20,317 bases of DNA from a virus, in the IMG/VR virus record IMGVR_UViG_3300035661_000377, positions 1 through 20,317 of that record; one strand, given 5' to 3'. The position numbers and the translations under genes were made by a program. Shown piece after piece: positions 12,417 through 19,511 of the stretch. The notes under the pieces were generated by a model. That model made no database searches, was not told the origin of the DNA, and saw nothing but the letters and a program-made list of their open reading frames with translations. Position 1 is the first letter of the stretch; each line of letters starts with the position of its first letter.

Positions 12417-13940
12417 ATGAACACTGCCGAAATTCTCAGCGAACTCAAGAAGGCCCAGGCCGCCCCCGTGGTGGACGACCTGCTGAAGGCCTTCACCCAG
12501 ACCGCCACCGCCACCCAGGGCCTGCAGCTCTACGACCTGGAAGCCCCGGCGAAGATGCTCATCCCCGTTCTGACTCCCCTGCGGAACATCATCCCCCGCC
12601 GGGTCACCGGGTTCGGATCCCAGGCGAACTGGAAGGCGATCACCGGCATCAACACCGCCAACCAGCGCGCGGGCGTGTCCGAGGGCAACCGCGGCGGCAT
12701 CATCGCGCAGACCACGGCCGAATACCTCGCCGCCTATCGCGCGTGGGGCCTGGAGAACTCGGTCACCTTCGAGGCCGACCTGGCCGCCAACGGCTTCATG
12801 GACCTCAAGGCCCTGGCCGTCCAGCAGCTCCTGCAGTCTCTGATGATCCAGGAAGAGCGCCTGGACCTGGGCGGCAACACCTCCGTGGCCCTGGGCATCA
12901 CCCCGACCCCGTCCCTGGTGGCGGGCACCGCCGGTAGCATGGCCACCCAGGGCGCCGCCAGCGTGATCTGCGTGGCCCTCGGCCCCCAGGCCTACCTGGA
13001 CGTGGCCGGCCACAACGACGGCGTCACCGGCCAGGTCTTCGACCCGACCACCGCGATCGTCCCCGGCCAGATCACCAAGACCAACACCGACGCTAGCACC
13101 GACACTTTCGGCGGCGGCAGCGCCCAGAAGAGCGCCAACGCCACCGTCAGCGTCACCGGCCCGAACGGCTCCATCGCCGCCACCGTCGCCGCGGTCAAGG
13201 GTGCCTGGGGCTACGCCTGGTTCGTCGGCGCCACCGCCGGGACCGAGCGTCTGGCTGCCATCACCAGCATCAACTCGGTGGTCCTGACCTCCTACCCCGG
13301 CTCCGGCCAGCTGGCCTCGACCCTCACCGCGGTTGACAGCTCCACCAGCACTCTGGATTACGACGGCCTTTACACCCAGGCCGCCAAGTCCGGCAGCAAC
13401 GCCTACTGGGCGACCCTGGCCACCGGCTCCGCCGGCACCGGGACCGCGCTCACCTCCGACGGCGCCGGCGGCATCGCGGACTTCGAACTGGCGTTCGCGG
13501 CCTTCTACAACCGCTACCGCATGTCGCCCACCCGGATCTTCGTGAACTCCCAGGAGTGCATCAACATCACGAAGAAGATCATCGCCAACGGCGGCGCGCC
13601 CCTGATCCGCTTCACCATGGACGCCAAGAACATCGCCGACGGCAAGCTCGCGGCGGGCGTGGTCATCGGTTCATACCTGAACAAGGTCATGAACGTCGAG
13701 ATCCCGATCCAGGTGCACCCGCTCCTGCCCCCGGGCACCATCCTGTTCTACACCGACCAGCTGCCCTACCCCATGAACGGCGTCGCCGACGTGGTCCGGA
13801 AGAAGCTGCGCCGGGACTATTACCAGATGGAATGGCCGCTCAAGAGCCGCAAGTACGAGTACGGCGTCTACGCCGATGGCGTGCTGCAGCACTACGCGCC
13901 GTTCAGCCTTGGCGTCATCACCAACATCACGAATGGGTGA
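12417..13940 (+). CDS. Major capsid protein
   Basis: A 507-residue protein with GAGGAG (12405-12410) before its ATG, directly after the protease-scaffold gene and before a terminator. The N-terminal part (LKKAQAAPVVDDLLKAFTQT, then LIPVLTPLRNIIPRRVTGFG and WKAITGIN) and the C-terminal part (FYNRYRMSPTRIFVNSQECI, VEIPIQVHPLLPPGTILFYT, YEYGVYADGVLQHYAPFSLG) have the look of an HK97-fold capsid. Residues about 215-340 (codons around 13060-13440) are Ser/Thr/Gly/Ala-rich with VSVTGPNGSIAATVAAVKGA and look like an inserted beta domain that could project from the shell. The identification rests on gene order, size and this layout. Confidence 0.85.
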   Translation: MNTAEILSELKKAQAAPVVDDLLKAFTQTATATQGLQLYDLEAPAKMLIPVLTPLRNIIPRRVTGFGSQANWKAITGINTANQRAGVSEGNRGGIIAQTTAEYLAAYRAWGLENSVTFEADLAANGFMDLKALAVQQLLQSLMIQEERLDLGGNTSVALGITPTPSLVAGTAGSMATQGAASVICVALGPQAYLDVAGHNDGVTGQVFDPTTAIVPGQITKTNTDASTDTFGGGSAQKSANATVSVTGPNGSIAATVAAVKGAWGYAWFVGATAGTERLAAITSINSVVLTSYPGSGQLASTLTAVDSSTSTLDYDGLYTQAAKSGSNAYWATLATGSAGTGTALTSDGAGGIADFELAFAAFYNRYRMSPTRIFVNSQECINITKKIIANGGAPLIRFTMDAKNIADGKLAAGVVIGSYLNKVMNVEIPIQVHPLLPPGTILFYTDQLPYPMNGVADVVRKKLRRDYYQMEWPLKSRKYEYGVYADGVLQHYAPFSLGVITNITNG

Positions 13941-13956
13941 GTAGTTCATAAACCAT

Positions 13957-13992
13957 CCCGGGGGTCCTTCGGGGCCCTCGGGTTTCCCTCTT
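13957..13992 (+). terminator. Rho-independent terminator with UUCG loop after capsid gene
   Basis: An 11-pair stem (13957-13967 with 13972-13982, two G-T pairs) closes a TTCG tetraloop (13968-13971) and is followed by TTTCCCTCTT. It is 17 bases after the capsid stop. A hairpin this strong with a short T-run probably stops part of transcription, so tail genes would be expressed less than the capsid. Confidence 0.75.
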
Positions 13993-14002
13993 GGGAGACC
14001 CC

Positions 14003-14299
14003 ATGCACTGCTACCACCCGCAGAACACCGCATCCGGCATCAGCTGGGGCGGCCAGCAGTTCGAGCCGGACGCCAACGGGGTGTTCGACGTGCCGGAGGC
14101 CGCCGCGGCCGACCTGGCCGCCTTCGGCATCGTCCCGGGCGACCCGGCCCCGGCCGAGCCCGCCGAGGTGACCGTGCCCATCAGCCAGTGGAAGAACGTC
14201 GACCTGCTGGCGAAGGCCGCCGAGCTGGGCCTCCAGCTGGACCCGGCCATCAAGCGCCCCGACCTCATCCAGGCCGTCGCCGCGGCCCTGAAGGCCTGA
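14003..14299 (+). CDS. Small head-region protein with SAP/HeH-like C-terminus
   Basis: A 98-residue protein. ATG 14003 is chosen because TTGGGAG lies just upstream; an in-frame TTG at 13991 is within that site. The N-terminal half has short beta-like text (FEPDANGVFDVPEAAAADLA), a Pro/Ala linker follows, and the end reads KNVDLLAKAAELGLQLDPAI, then KRPDLIQAVAAALKA, a helix-extended loop-helix pattern like the HeH/SAP domains found beside capsid genes. The region after capsid and before the connector usually holds such small head-completion or decoration proteins. Specific role not established. Confidence 0.65.
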   Translation: MHCYHPQNTASGISWGGQQFEPDANGVFDVPEAAAADLAAFGIVPGDPAPAEPAEVTVPISQWKNVDLLAKAAELGLQLDPAIKRPDLIQAVAAALKA

Positions 14300-14303
14300 T
14301 CCC

Positions 14304-14870
14304 ATGGCCGCCGATCCCGCCGACCTCACGACCGTCGCCAACCTCCAGGCCTGGCTGCGCCTGACCAACGTGTCCACCGACACCGCGGCGGAGCTGCAGC
14401 GCCTGGTGACGGCCGTGAGCCGGTGGATCCAGAGCAAGATCAGCCGGACCATCCCCAGCCAGGCCTACACCGACACCCTGGACGGGCAGGGCGGCACGCG
14501 GATGATCCTCGGGAACTACCCGGTCGCCGCCGTCGCCTCGGTCACCATCGACGGCAACCTCATCCCGCAATCGACCGGCCCGGCCATCCCCGGCTGGGTG
14601 CTGGCCAACGACGGGGTTTCCCTCCGCGGCTACGTCTTCACCCGCGACCTGGCCAACGTGGTCATCAGCTACACGGCCGGCTATGCCAGCGTCCCCGACG
14701 ACCTGGAGCAGGCCTGCCTCGAGCTCGCCAGCATGCGATGGAAGGAGCGGGACCGGATCGGCCACTCCTCGGTCAACATGGCCGGCCAGCAGACCAACTT
14801 CATCGTCAAGGACATGCCGGACAGCGTCCGCACCATCCTCCAGCAGTGGAACAAGGTGGTGCCATGCTAG
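14304..14870 (+). CDS. Head-tail connector protein (gp6-like)
   Basis: A 188-residue protein four bases after the previous stop. The N-terminal helices (DLTTVANLQAWLRLTNVSTD, then LQRLVTAVSRWIQSKISRTI) and the sequence SYTAGYASVPDDLEQACLEL near residues 125-145 match the gp6/DNA-packaging adaptor pattern, in which a 'YxAGY-x-x-(V/I)P-x-D-L-x-x-A' segment precedes the last helices. The protein forms a ring below the portal and leads to the tail. The stop overlaps the next ATG (the TAG is read through as Met-Leu-Ala in the other frame). Confidence 0.75.
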   Translation: MAADPADLTTVANLQAWLRLTNVSTDTAAELQRLVTAVSRWIQSKISRTIPSQAYTDTLDGQGGTRMILGNYPVAAVASVTIDGNLIPQSTGPAIPGWVLANDGVSLRGYVFTRDLANVVISYTAGYASVPDDLEQACLELASMRWKERDRIGHSSVNMAGQQTNFIVKDMPDSVRTILQQWNKVVPC

Positions 14871-15349
14871 CCGGCCGAATCATCGGGGCCGAGACGGTCC
14901 TCTCGCACCTCTACGACATGCCGGCCAAGGTGCGCGCCCGGGTGGCGATCACCATCCAGCGCCTGACCATGGAGCTGCTGCGCAAGGTCCACTCCGAGAA
15001 ACTGTCCGGCCAGGTGCTGATGAACCGCACCGGAACCCTGCGGCACAGCGTCAACCCGAAGGTCGAGGACCGCGGCACCGCCATCGTGGGATCGGTCGGT
15101 ACGAACCTGGTCTACGCCAAGGCGCATGAGTTCGGGGTAGACAAGCAGGTGACCATCCGGGAGCACCTGCGCACCGTCACCATGGCCTGGGGCCGGGAAC
15201 TGGCATCCCCGGTGGTCTGCACCGTCCGGTCGCATTCGGCGCACATGCGTCTGCCACAACGTTCCTTCCTGCGCTCCTCCCTCGAGGAGATGCGTGGGCA
15301 GATCCGGTTCCAGCTCATCGCCGCCATGCGGGAAGGGGTGCAGCGATGA
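14864..15349 (+). CDS. HK97 gp10-like tail completion protein
   Basis: A 161-residue protein whose ATG lies inside the end of the connector gene (seven-base overlap). It includes VRARVAITIQRLTMELLRKV, then RTGTLRHSV, VGTNLVYAKAHEFGV and the closing MRLPQRSFLRSSLEEMRGQI. The 'TGxLRxSI...YAxxHEFG...PxRxFLRxSL' sequence is the signature of the HK97 gp10/neck protein family. The protein joins head and tail during assembly. Confidence 0.85.
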   Translation: MLAGRIIGAETVLSHLYDMPAKVRARVAITIQRLTMELLRKVHSEKLSGQVLMNRTGTLRHSVNPKVEDRGTAIVGSVGTNLVYAKAHEFGVDKQVTIREHLRTVTMAWGRELASPVVCTVRSHSAHMRLPQRSFLRSSLEEMRGQIRFQLIAAMREGVQR

Positions 15350-15792
15350 AGCGCGAGCCGATCCTCCAGGCCCTCTTCGACCTCATCTCGGCCATGCCCG
15401 GGCTGGTCACCAAGAGCCGGACACCGCGGCACTGGTCGGACGTCTCAAAAGATGACCGGCCGGCCATGTTCATGGGCGCCGGCGACCAGATCCCCCAGAA
15501 CGATTCCAGCGGCAAGCCGGCGATCTGGACCATGGAGGTCGAGGTCTACCTCTACGTCACCAGCACCGACTCGAAGGTGCCCCCATCAGCCCTGCTCAAC
15601 GAATACTTGGACCGGCTGGAGGCGCTGCTGATGCCGGCGGTCCCGGGCGCGCCCTGGCCAACCGGGGGCGCCCAGACTCTGGGCGGCCTGGTCCGGCACG
15701 TGTGGATCAGCGGTCCCATCACCACCTCCAAGGACGTCCTTACGGGCGGCCAGGGCGTGGCCATCGTCCCTCTCGAAATCGTCGCCGTCTGA
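15346..15792 (+). CDS. Tail terminator / minor tail protein-like
   Basis: A 148-residue protein with its ATG overlapping the previous stop. It begins MKREPILQALFDLISAMPGL, continues RPAMFMGAGDQIPQ and IWTMEVEVYLYVTSTDSKVP, then ALLNEYLDRLEALLMP and ends with a beta strand (GVAIVPLEIVAV). This helix-plus-sheet layout with 'RPAhFh' and 'E-x-E-h-x-h-Y' is seen in tail terminator proteins of siphoviruses, in the same place between the gp10-like and tail tube genes. The role would be to stop tail tube growth and connect it to the head. Confidence 0.65.
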   Translation: MKREPILQALFDLISAMPGLVTKSRTPRHWSDVSKDDRPAMFMGAGDQIPQNDSSGKPAIWTMEVEVYLYVTSTDSKVPPSALLNEYLDRLEALLMPAVPGAPWPTGGAQTLGGLVRHVWISGPITTSKDVLTGGQGVAIVPLEIVAV

Positions 15793-15803
15793 AGGAGCCC
15801 CTT

Positions 15804-16022
15804 ATGGCCGAACTCGAAACCACCATCAAGGTCGACGCAACGGAAGCCCTGGCATCCATCGAGGGGCTCGAGGCGCAGTTGCACGCCGAGGTTGAAGCCA
15901 TGTGGCAGAGCCTCTTCGCGAACGTCTGCAACCAGGTGGATACCCGGATCCACAACTTCATGCACGGCGAGAAGGAGGCCCTCAAGGCCCGAATCTCCGC
16001 CCTCTTCCATAAGGAGGCCTGA
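15804..16022 (+). CDS. Small tail-region protein, unknown function
   Basis: A 72-residue protein with GAAGGAG (15791-15797) before its ATG. Text: MAELETTIKVDATEALASIE and WQSLFANVCNQVDTRIHNFM, ending KARISALFHKEA. It is mostly helical with one possible coiled-coil segment and no recognised domain. It lies between the tail terminator-like gene and the tail tube gene. The spacing and strong ribosome site support a real gene, but the function is unknown. Confidence 0.6.
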   Translation: MAELETTIKVDATEALASIEGLEAQLHAEVEAMWQSLFANVCNQVDTRIHNFMHGEKEALKARISALFHKEA

Positions 16023-16025
16023 GCC

Positions 16026-16796
16026 ATGGCCCAGCCGCTTTTCGGGACGGGTCTTGCGACCCTGACCCCCACCCTTTCCGGCGCCCAGACCCCCATCGTG
16101 GTCGCGGTGCTGGAGGACATCAGCCTCGACGTCTCCGCCAAGATCGTCGACCTCATCGGCAACCTGCAGGTGGCCGTCGACAAGGCCAAGGCGGAAGTGA
16201 AGTGGGCCGGCAAGTTCAAGACCGGCTACTTCGCCGGCGGCCTGATCGCCGCGATCCTCAGCGGCAGCACCATCGCCGCGGGCAGCCAGCAGCCGATTTT
16301 CGGCGAGACCTTCACCCTGGCGGGGACCAGCTACACCACCACCAAGGGCGCGCTCACCATCGCCGGCACCGCGGGCGACCTGGGCGTGTTCGACACCACG
16401 GCCAACAAGTTCCTGACCGCCGTCGCCTCCGCCCCGGCTGCCGGCCAGTACGTGCCCGCCACCAGCGCCGGCCTGCTGACCTTCGCCGCGGCCGACACTG
16501 GCCACGTCATGCAGGTCTCCTACCTCTACACCGCCAGCAGCACCGGCACCACGATCACCTACAACAACCAGTACATGGGCACGAACACCACCTTCGCCTT
16601 CCGGCTGTTCAACAACTACCAGGCCGCGGCGGGCGGGGCGAACGTGGCAGCGGCGGCCGGGCTCTACCTGCCGGTGGTGACCATCCCCAAGCTCTCGCTG
16701 GCCTTCAAAAACGCCGGGTTCATGGAAAAGAACGTGGACTTCGAGTGCTCTGCCAACGCGGCCGGCCAGGTCGCCCAGATCTACACCGGGAACTAG
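16026..16796 (+). CDS. Major tail tube protein
   Basis: A 256-residue protein three bases after the previous stop. The N-terminus (TPIVVAVLEDISLDVSAKIV) and the end (PVVTIPKLSLAFKNAGFMEK, then VDFECSANAAGQVAQIY) have the 'ED-hShDxs' and 'hPxhxhsFKxxGFxxxxhxFExxAd' pattern of siphovirus tail tube proteins. The middle (about 95-180) is a Thr/Ala/Gly-rich stretch that may be an inserted Ig-like surface domain. It is followed by chaperone genes and the tape measure, the standard tail order. The protein stacks as rings to form the tube. Confidence 0.8.
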   Translation: MAQPLFGTGLATLTPTLSGAQTPIVVAVLEDISLDVSAKIVDLIGNLQVAVDKAKAEVKWAGKFKTGYFAGGLIAAILSGSTIAAGSQQPIFGETFTLAGTSYTTTKGALTIAGTAGDLGVFDTTANKFLTAVASAPAAGQYVPATSAGLLTFAAADTGHVMQVSYLYTASSTGTTITYNNQYMGTNTTFAFRLFNNYQAAAGGANVAAAAGLYLPVVTIPKLSLAFKNAGFMEKNVDFECSANAAGQVAQIYTGN

Positions 16797-16799
16797 CCC

Positions 16800-17048
16800 A
16801 TGAACCTCACCCCCCTCACCTACGGCCAGGTCAAGGCCAACAAGGCCGCCTGTGACCTGATGACCGCTCCGGATCTCACCTATGACCAGCGCCTGGAGGC
16901 GGCCGTCGACTTCCTGCATGTGTCCGATCCCGCCCTGGACGTCGACGCCATAGCGCCCAGTGCGATCCTTGCCGCGGCCCAGGACCTCTACCGGACCACG
17001 TTCTACCGCCCGGAAGAGCCCGCTCCAGTTCAAACACCGAACCCCTGA
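16800..17048 (+). CDS. Tail assembly chaperone (G-like)
   Basis: An 82-residue protein starting at ATG 16800 and ending in TGA 17046-17048. Text: MNLTPLTYGQVKANKAACDL and YDQRLEAAVDFLHVSDPALD, rich in helices, ending in a polar Pro-rich tail (EEPAPVQTPNP). It lies between the tail tube and tape measure genes, where gpG and gpGT are found, and is followed in the minus-one frame by a T-like segment without a normal start. It would bind the tape measure during tail assembly. Confidence 0.75.
   Translation: MNLTPLTYGQVKANKAACDLMTAPDLTYDQRLEAAVDFLHVSDPALDVDAIAPSAILAAAQDLYRTTFYRPEEPAPVQTPNP
17042..17048 (+). promoter_or_regulatory. Candidate minus-one frameshift site CCCCTGA
   Basis: The last sense codon of the G-like gene is CCC, preceded by C and followed by its TGA stop. 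Slipping back one base re-pairs the Pro tRNA perfectly with CCC (17042-17044), and reading continues with CTG-ATC-TGG in the T frame. Slippage at a slow-to-decode stop is a plausible mechanism. The same CTG overlaps the stop (CTGA) and could alternatively be a rare start codon. Confidence 0.5.
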
Positions 17049-17275
17049 TCTGGAGCCAGACGACGGGGCTCATCGTCACAGCCACGGGGTGGACCATCCA
17101 GGAACTCTACGCCACCCCTTGGCCGGAAGTGCAGGACCTCCTGGACTACCTGGAAGATAACCCCCCCGTCCAGCGCATGGTCGCCGCCTATCTGAAGGTG
17201 GGGGAGCACCAGCAGGAGGAGCACGTGGTCATGAACAAGGAAGAGCTTGAGGCATTCCTGAGGACCCACCAGTGA
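17045..17275 (+). CDS. Tail assembly chaperone second frame (T-like extension)
   Basis: This minus-one frame encodes 76 residues: LIWSQTTGLIVTATGWTIQE, then LYATPWPEVQDLLDYLEDNP, PVQRMVAAYLKVGEHQQEEH and VVMNKEELEAFLRTHQ. The 'GWTxxExxxxPWPxVxxLLxYLxxxPPVxxMVAAYL' pattern is what T-like chaperone extensions of siphoviruses show. No ATG, GTG or TTG precedes the conserved part, so it must be reached by frameshifting from the G-like gene (giving a fusion of about 158 residues) or by an unusual CTG start. It ends with GTGA overlapping the tape measure start. Confidence 0.7.
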   Translation: MIWSQTTGLIVTATGWTIQELYATPWPEVQDLLDYLEDNPPVQRMVAAYLKVGEHQQEEHVVMNKEELEAFLRTHQ

Positions 17276-19134
17276 GCGACGAGAACATCCAGGTATCCAT
17301 CACCGCCCAGATCCAGGACCTGCTGACGGGCCTAGGGAAGGCGCAGGAAAGCGTGAAGGAAGCCACCGAGGGGATGACCGGGTCGATCTCTGGCCTGGCC
17401 AAGACCTTCGAGGAGATGGGTGGGGCGGCGGTCCTCATGGCCGGGGTCGGCCTGGCCATGGAAGGCCTCAGCAAGGGCGTGGAATACGTGCAGGAGGCGG
17501 TCCGCGAAACCAACGAGCTGGCCGAATCGTTCCAGGATCTCCGCTATGCCACCATGGCCAGCGTCGAGCAGCTGAACACCTACACCATGGCCATCGAAAT
17601 GGATGGCGGCAAGGTCGGCGACCTCGAGCACCTGATGGTCGGCATGCAGCGCGGGATCAAGGCCAACAGCGAGGCCCTGGTCGCCAACGGCGTGGCCTCC
17701 AGCGAGGCGGCGCTCAAGGGTCTCAGCTTTGAGGAATACCTCGCCCGGGTGTCCAAGATCGCCGACGAGATGGCGACGCCCACCGACCGGGAGCAATTCC
17801 TGATCCAGGCCCTGGGTCGGTCTGGCGCCACCGCTGGCCAGCAGCTCAAGGAGTTCGTGGAGCACCTCGAGAAGGCCCGGGGAATCTCCGAGAAGGGCGG
17901 CATCATCACCGACCAATCCATCGAGCGGATGGAGGAGACAAAGGCCGCCACTGCCCGGCTGGAGATCGCCCAGCAGAAGTACGCGGCCAGCGTGAGCAGC
18001 TGGGCCAACTCCATCGGGAACTGGTGGCGCAATGCCCACGCAGCCTGGTTGGAGAACGAGACCGACCTGGCCGAGGTGAACCATCTGATCCAGGCCGGCC
18101 TGATCAACAACATCCGGTACGGGCAGAGTCTGAAGGACCTGGTTCCGGAGGTCGCCAAAATCCGCGACATGTGGCGGGAGATCGACGCCTCCAGCTCCGA
18201 CGTGGGCGTTCATAACGGGCCCAAGCCGGGCACCCTGCACGACAAGGAGGCTCCCAAGAAGGAGAAGCCCACCGTCGACCCGCAGATCGCCTACGAGATG
18301 GACGTCGCCAATGACCTCCAGGAGATCAAGGCCAACCAGGAGAAGGAGTTCGCGAAAATCCGGGAGGCCGGCCTGAAGGAATGGAACACGCAGCAGACCG
18401 CCCAGGCCAAGGGCGCGCTCGCGGTCGAGCTGAACACCGCCAAGGACATGGAGGAGGAGAAGAAGAACGCGGAGAAGCGGGCCCTGGAGATCCGCGAGAA
18501 GAACCTCCTCGAATGGAACCTCAAGCAGCAGCGGATGCTCGCCCTCCAGGAGAACTCGTACCGGGACTTCCTCAACGGAATGACCCAGGGCTGGGGGCAG
18601 AGCATCCAGTCCATGCTGCACGGCCAGATGAGCCTTTCCCAGGGGTTCAAGGGCGCCCTGCAGCAGATGGAGAGCCAGACCGAGATGAGCCTGATCAACA
18701 TGGGGTTGAACTGGCTCAAGGCCGCAGCGCTCCAGGCCCTCATCGGCAAGGAGAGCCACGCCACCCAGATCATGACCGACGCCAAAGGGGCCGCGGCCGG
18801 GGCCTACAATGCCACCGTCGGCATCCCCTACGTGGGGCCATTCCTCGCCCCGGCGGCGGCGGCCGTCGCTTTTGCCGGCGTCATGGCCTTCGCCGAGGGC
18901 GGCTGGGACCGCGTCCCTTCCGACCAGGTGGCCATGATCCACAAGAACGAGATGGTGCTTCCCGCCCACATCGCGGAACCGGTCCGCCAGATGGCCGCGG
19001 CCGGGGGTGGCGGGGGAATTCAGCTGCACGTCCAAGCAATGGATGCCAAGTCCTTCCACAGCTACCTCAGCCAGCACCAGGGGGCCCTGGCCCAGGTCCT
19101 GCAGACCATCGCGCGGAACGGGAGGAAGTCGTGA
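17272..19134 (+). CDS. Tail tape measure protein
   Basis: A 620-residue protein from a GTG overlapping the previous stop. Long helices dominate; near the N-terminus a Gly/Ala/Met-rich hydrophobic segment is visible (GGAAVLMAGVGLAMEGLSKG), a Lys/Glu/Ala-rich coiled coil fills about 340-430, and a second hydrophobic segment lies near 520-550 (PYVGPFLAPAAAAVAFAGVM). The end carries FAEGGWDRVPSDQVAMIHKN and EMVLPAHIAEPVRQM, the 'FAxGGhxxxPxxhxhhHxxEhVLP' signature at the C-terminus of tape measure proteins. At about 0.15 nm per residue this suggests a tail near 90 nm, an estimate from general knowledge. Confidence 0.9.
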   Translation: MSDENIQVSITAQIQDLLTGLGKAQESVKEATEGMTGSISGLAKTFEEMGGAAVLMAGVGLAMEGLSKGVEYVQEAVRETNELAESFQDLRYATMASVEQLNTYTMAIEMDGGKVGDLEHLMVGMQRGIKANSEALVANGVASSEAALKGLSFEEYLARVSKIADEMATPTDREQFLIQALGRSGATAGQQLKEFVEHLEKARGISEKGGIITDQSIERMEETKAATARLEIAQQKYAASVSSWANSIGNWWRNAHAAWLENETDLAEVNHLIQAGLINNIRYGQSLKDLVPEVAKIRDMWREIDASSSDVGVHNGPKPGTLHDKEAPKKEKPTVDPQIAYEMDVANDLQEIKANQEKEFAKIREAGLKEWNTQQTAQAKGALAVELNTAKDMEEEKKNAEKRALEIREKNLLEWNLKQQRMLALQENSYRDFLNGMTQGWGQSIQSMLHGQMSLSQGFKGALQQMESQTEMSLINMGLNWLKAAALQALIGKESHATQIMTDAKGAAAGAYNATVGIPYVGPFLAPAAAAVAFAGVMAFAEGGWDRVPSDQVAMIHKNEMVLPAHIAEPVRQMAAAGGGGGIQLHVQAMDAKSFHSYLSQHQGALAQVLQTIARNGRKS

Positions 19135-19511
19135 GCGGCACCTTTCCCACCCTCCCAGGCCTCGACATCGCCGTGAAGCGCACCGAGATCTTCTCGACCC
19201 TGGTCCAACCCGGGTCGACCGGGAAGGAACAGCGGGCCAGCTTCCAGGGCACTCCGCGCTACCAGTTTGAGCTGACCTTCAACTTCTTCCGGCAGACCAA
19301 CTTCAGTGCCCAGACGACCTTCGATGAGCTGTCCACCCTGGTGACCTTCTTCGAGACCCAAAAGGGCCAGTGGGACACGTTCTCGTTCACCGACCCGGTG
19401 GACGGCACCGTGCGCACCTGCCGCTTCGCCCAGGACCAGCTGGATATCCAGCGGATTGTGAACCTGGCCTGGAAAGGGGCTTCCGCCGTGAAGCTGATCA
19501 GCACGAAATGA
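19131..19511 (+). CDS. Distal tail protein, DUF2460/gpM-like
   Basis: A 126-residue protein from a GTG overlapping the tape measure stop, with GGGAGGAAG upstream. It begins TFPTLPGLDIAVKRTEIFST and includes YQFELTFNFFR, then LVTFFETQKGQWDTFSFTDP and VDGTVRTCRFAQDQLDIQRI. The pattern 'FPxLxGhxh-x-h-K-P/R-x-F-x-T... F-x-x-R-x-G-x-x-x-x-F-x-F-x-D-P' matches the DUF2460-like and gpM-like proteins at the tail tip. It comes straight after the tape measure, as in siphoviruses. Confidence 0.75.
   Translation: MSGTFPTLPGLDIAVKRTEIFSTLVQPGSTGKEQRASFQGTPRYQFELTFNFFRQTNFSAQTTFDELSTLVTFFETQKGQWDTFSFTDPVDGTVRTCRFAQDQLDIQRIVNLAWKGASAVKLISTK

Noticed and set aside
15552-17033. A 493-codon minus-strand frame opposite tail genes
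   Set aside because: It spans four sense genes with starts, ribosome sites and family signatures; the antisense text is Gly/Val/Glu/His-rich and unstructured.
16960-17160. A plus-one frame at the tail chaperone end, which could suggest a plus-one frameshift at CCC-TGA
   Set aside because: The plus-one product (DLEPDDGAHRHSHG...) is a His/Pro/Arg-rich shadow, while the minus-one product shows the T-like signature up to the tape measure start.
17332-19077. A 581-codon minus-strand frame opposite the tape measure gene
   Set aside because: Same cause: GC-rich sense codons. The translation is Leu/Gly/His/Val-rich without motifs, and the sense protein is a clear tape measure.
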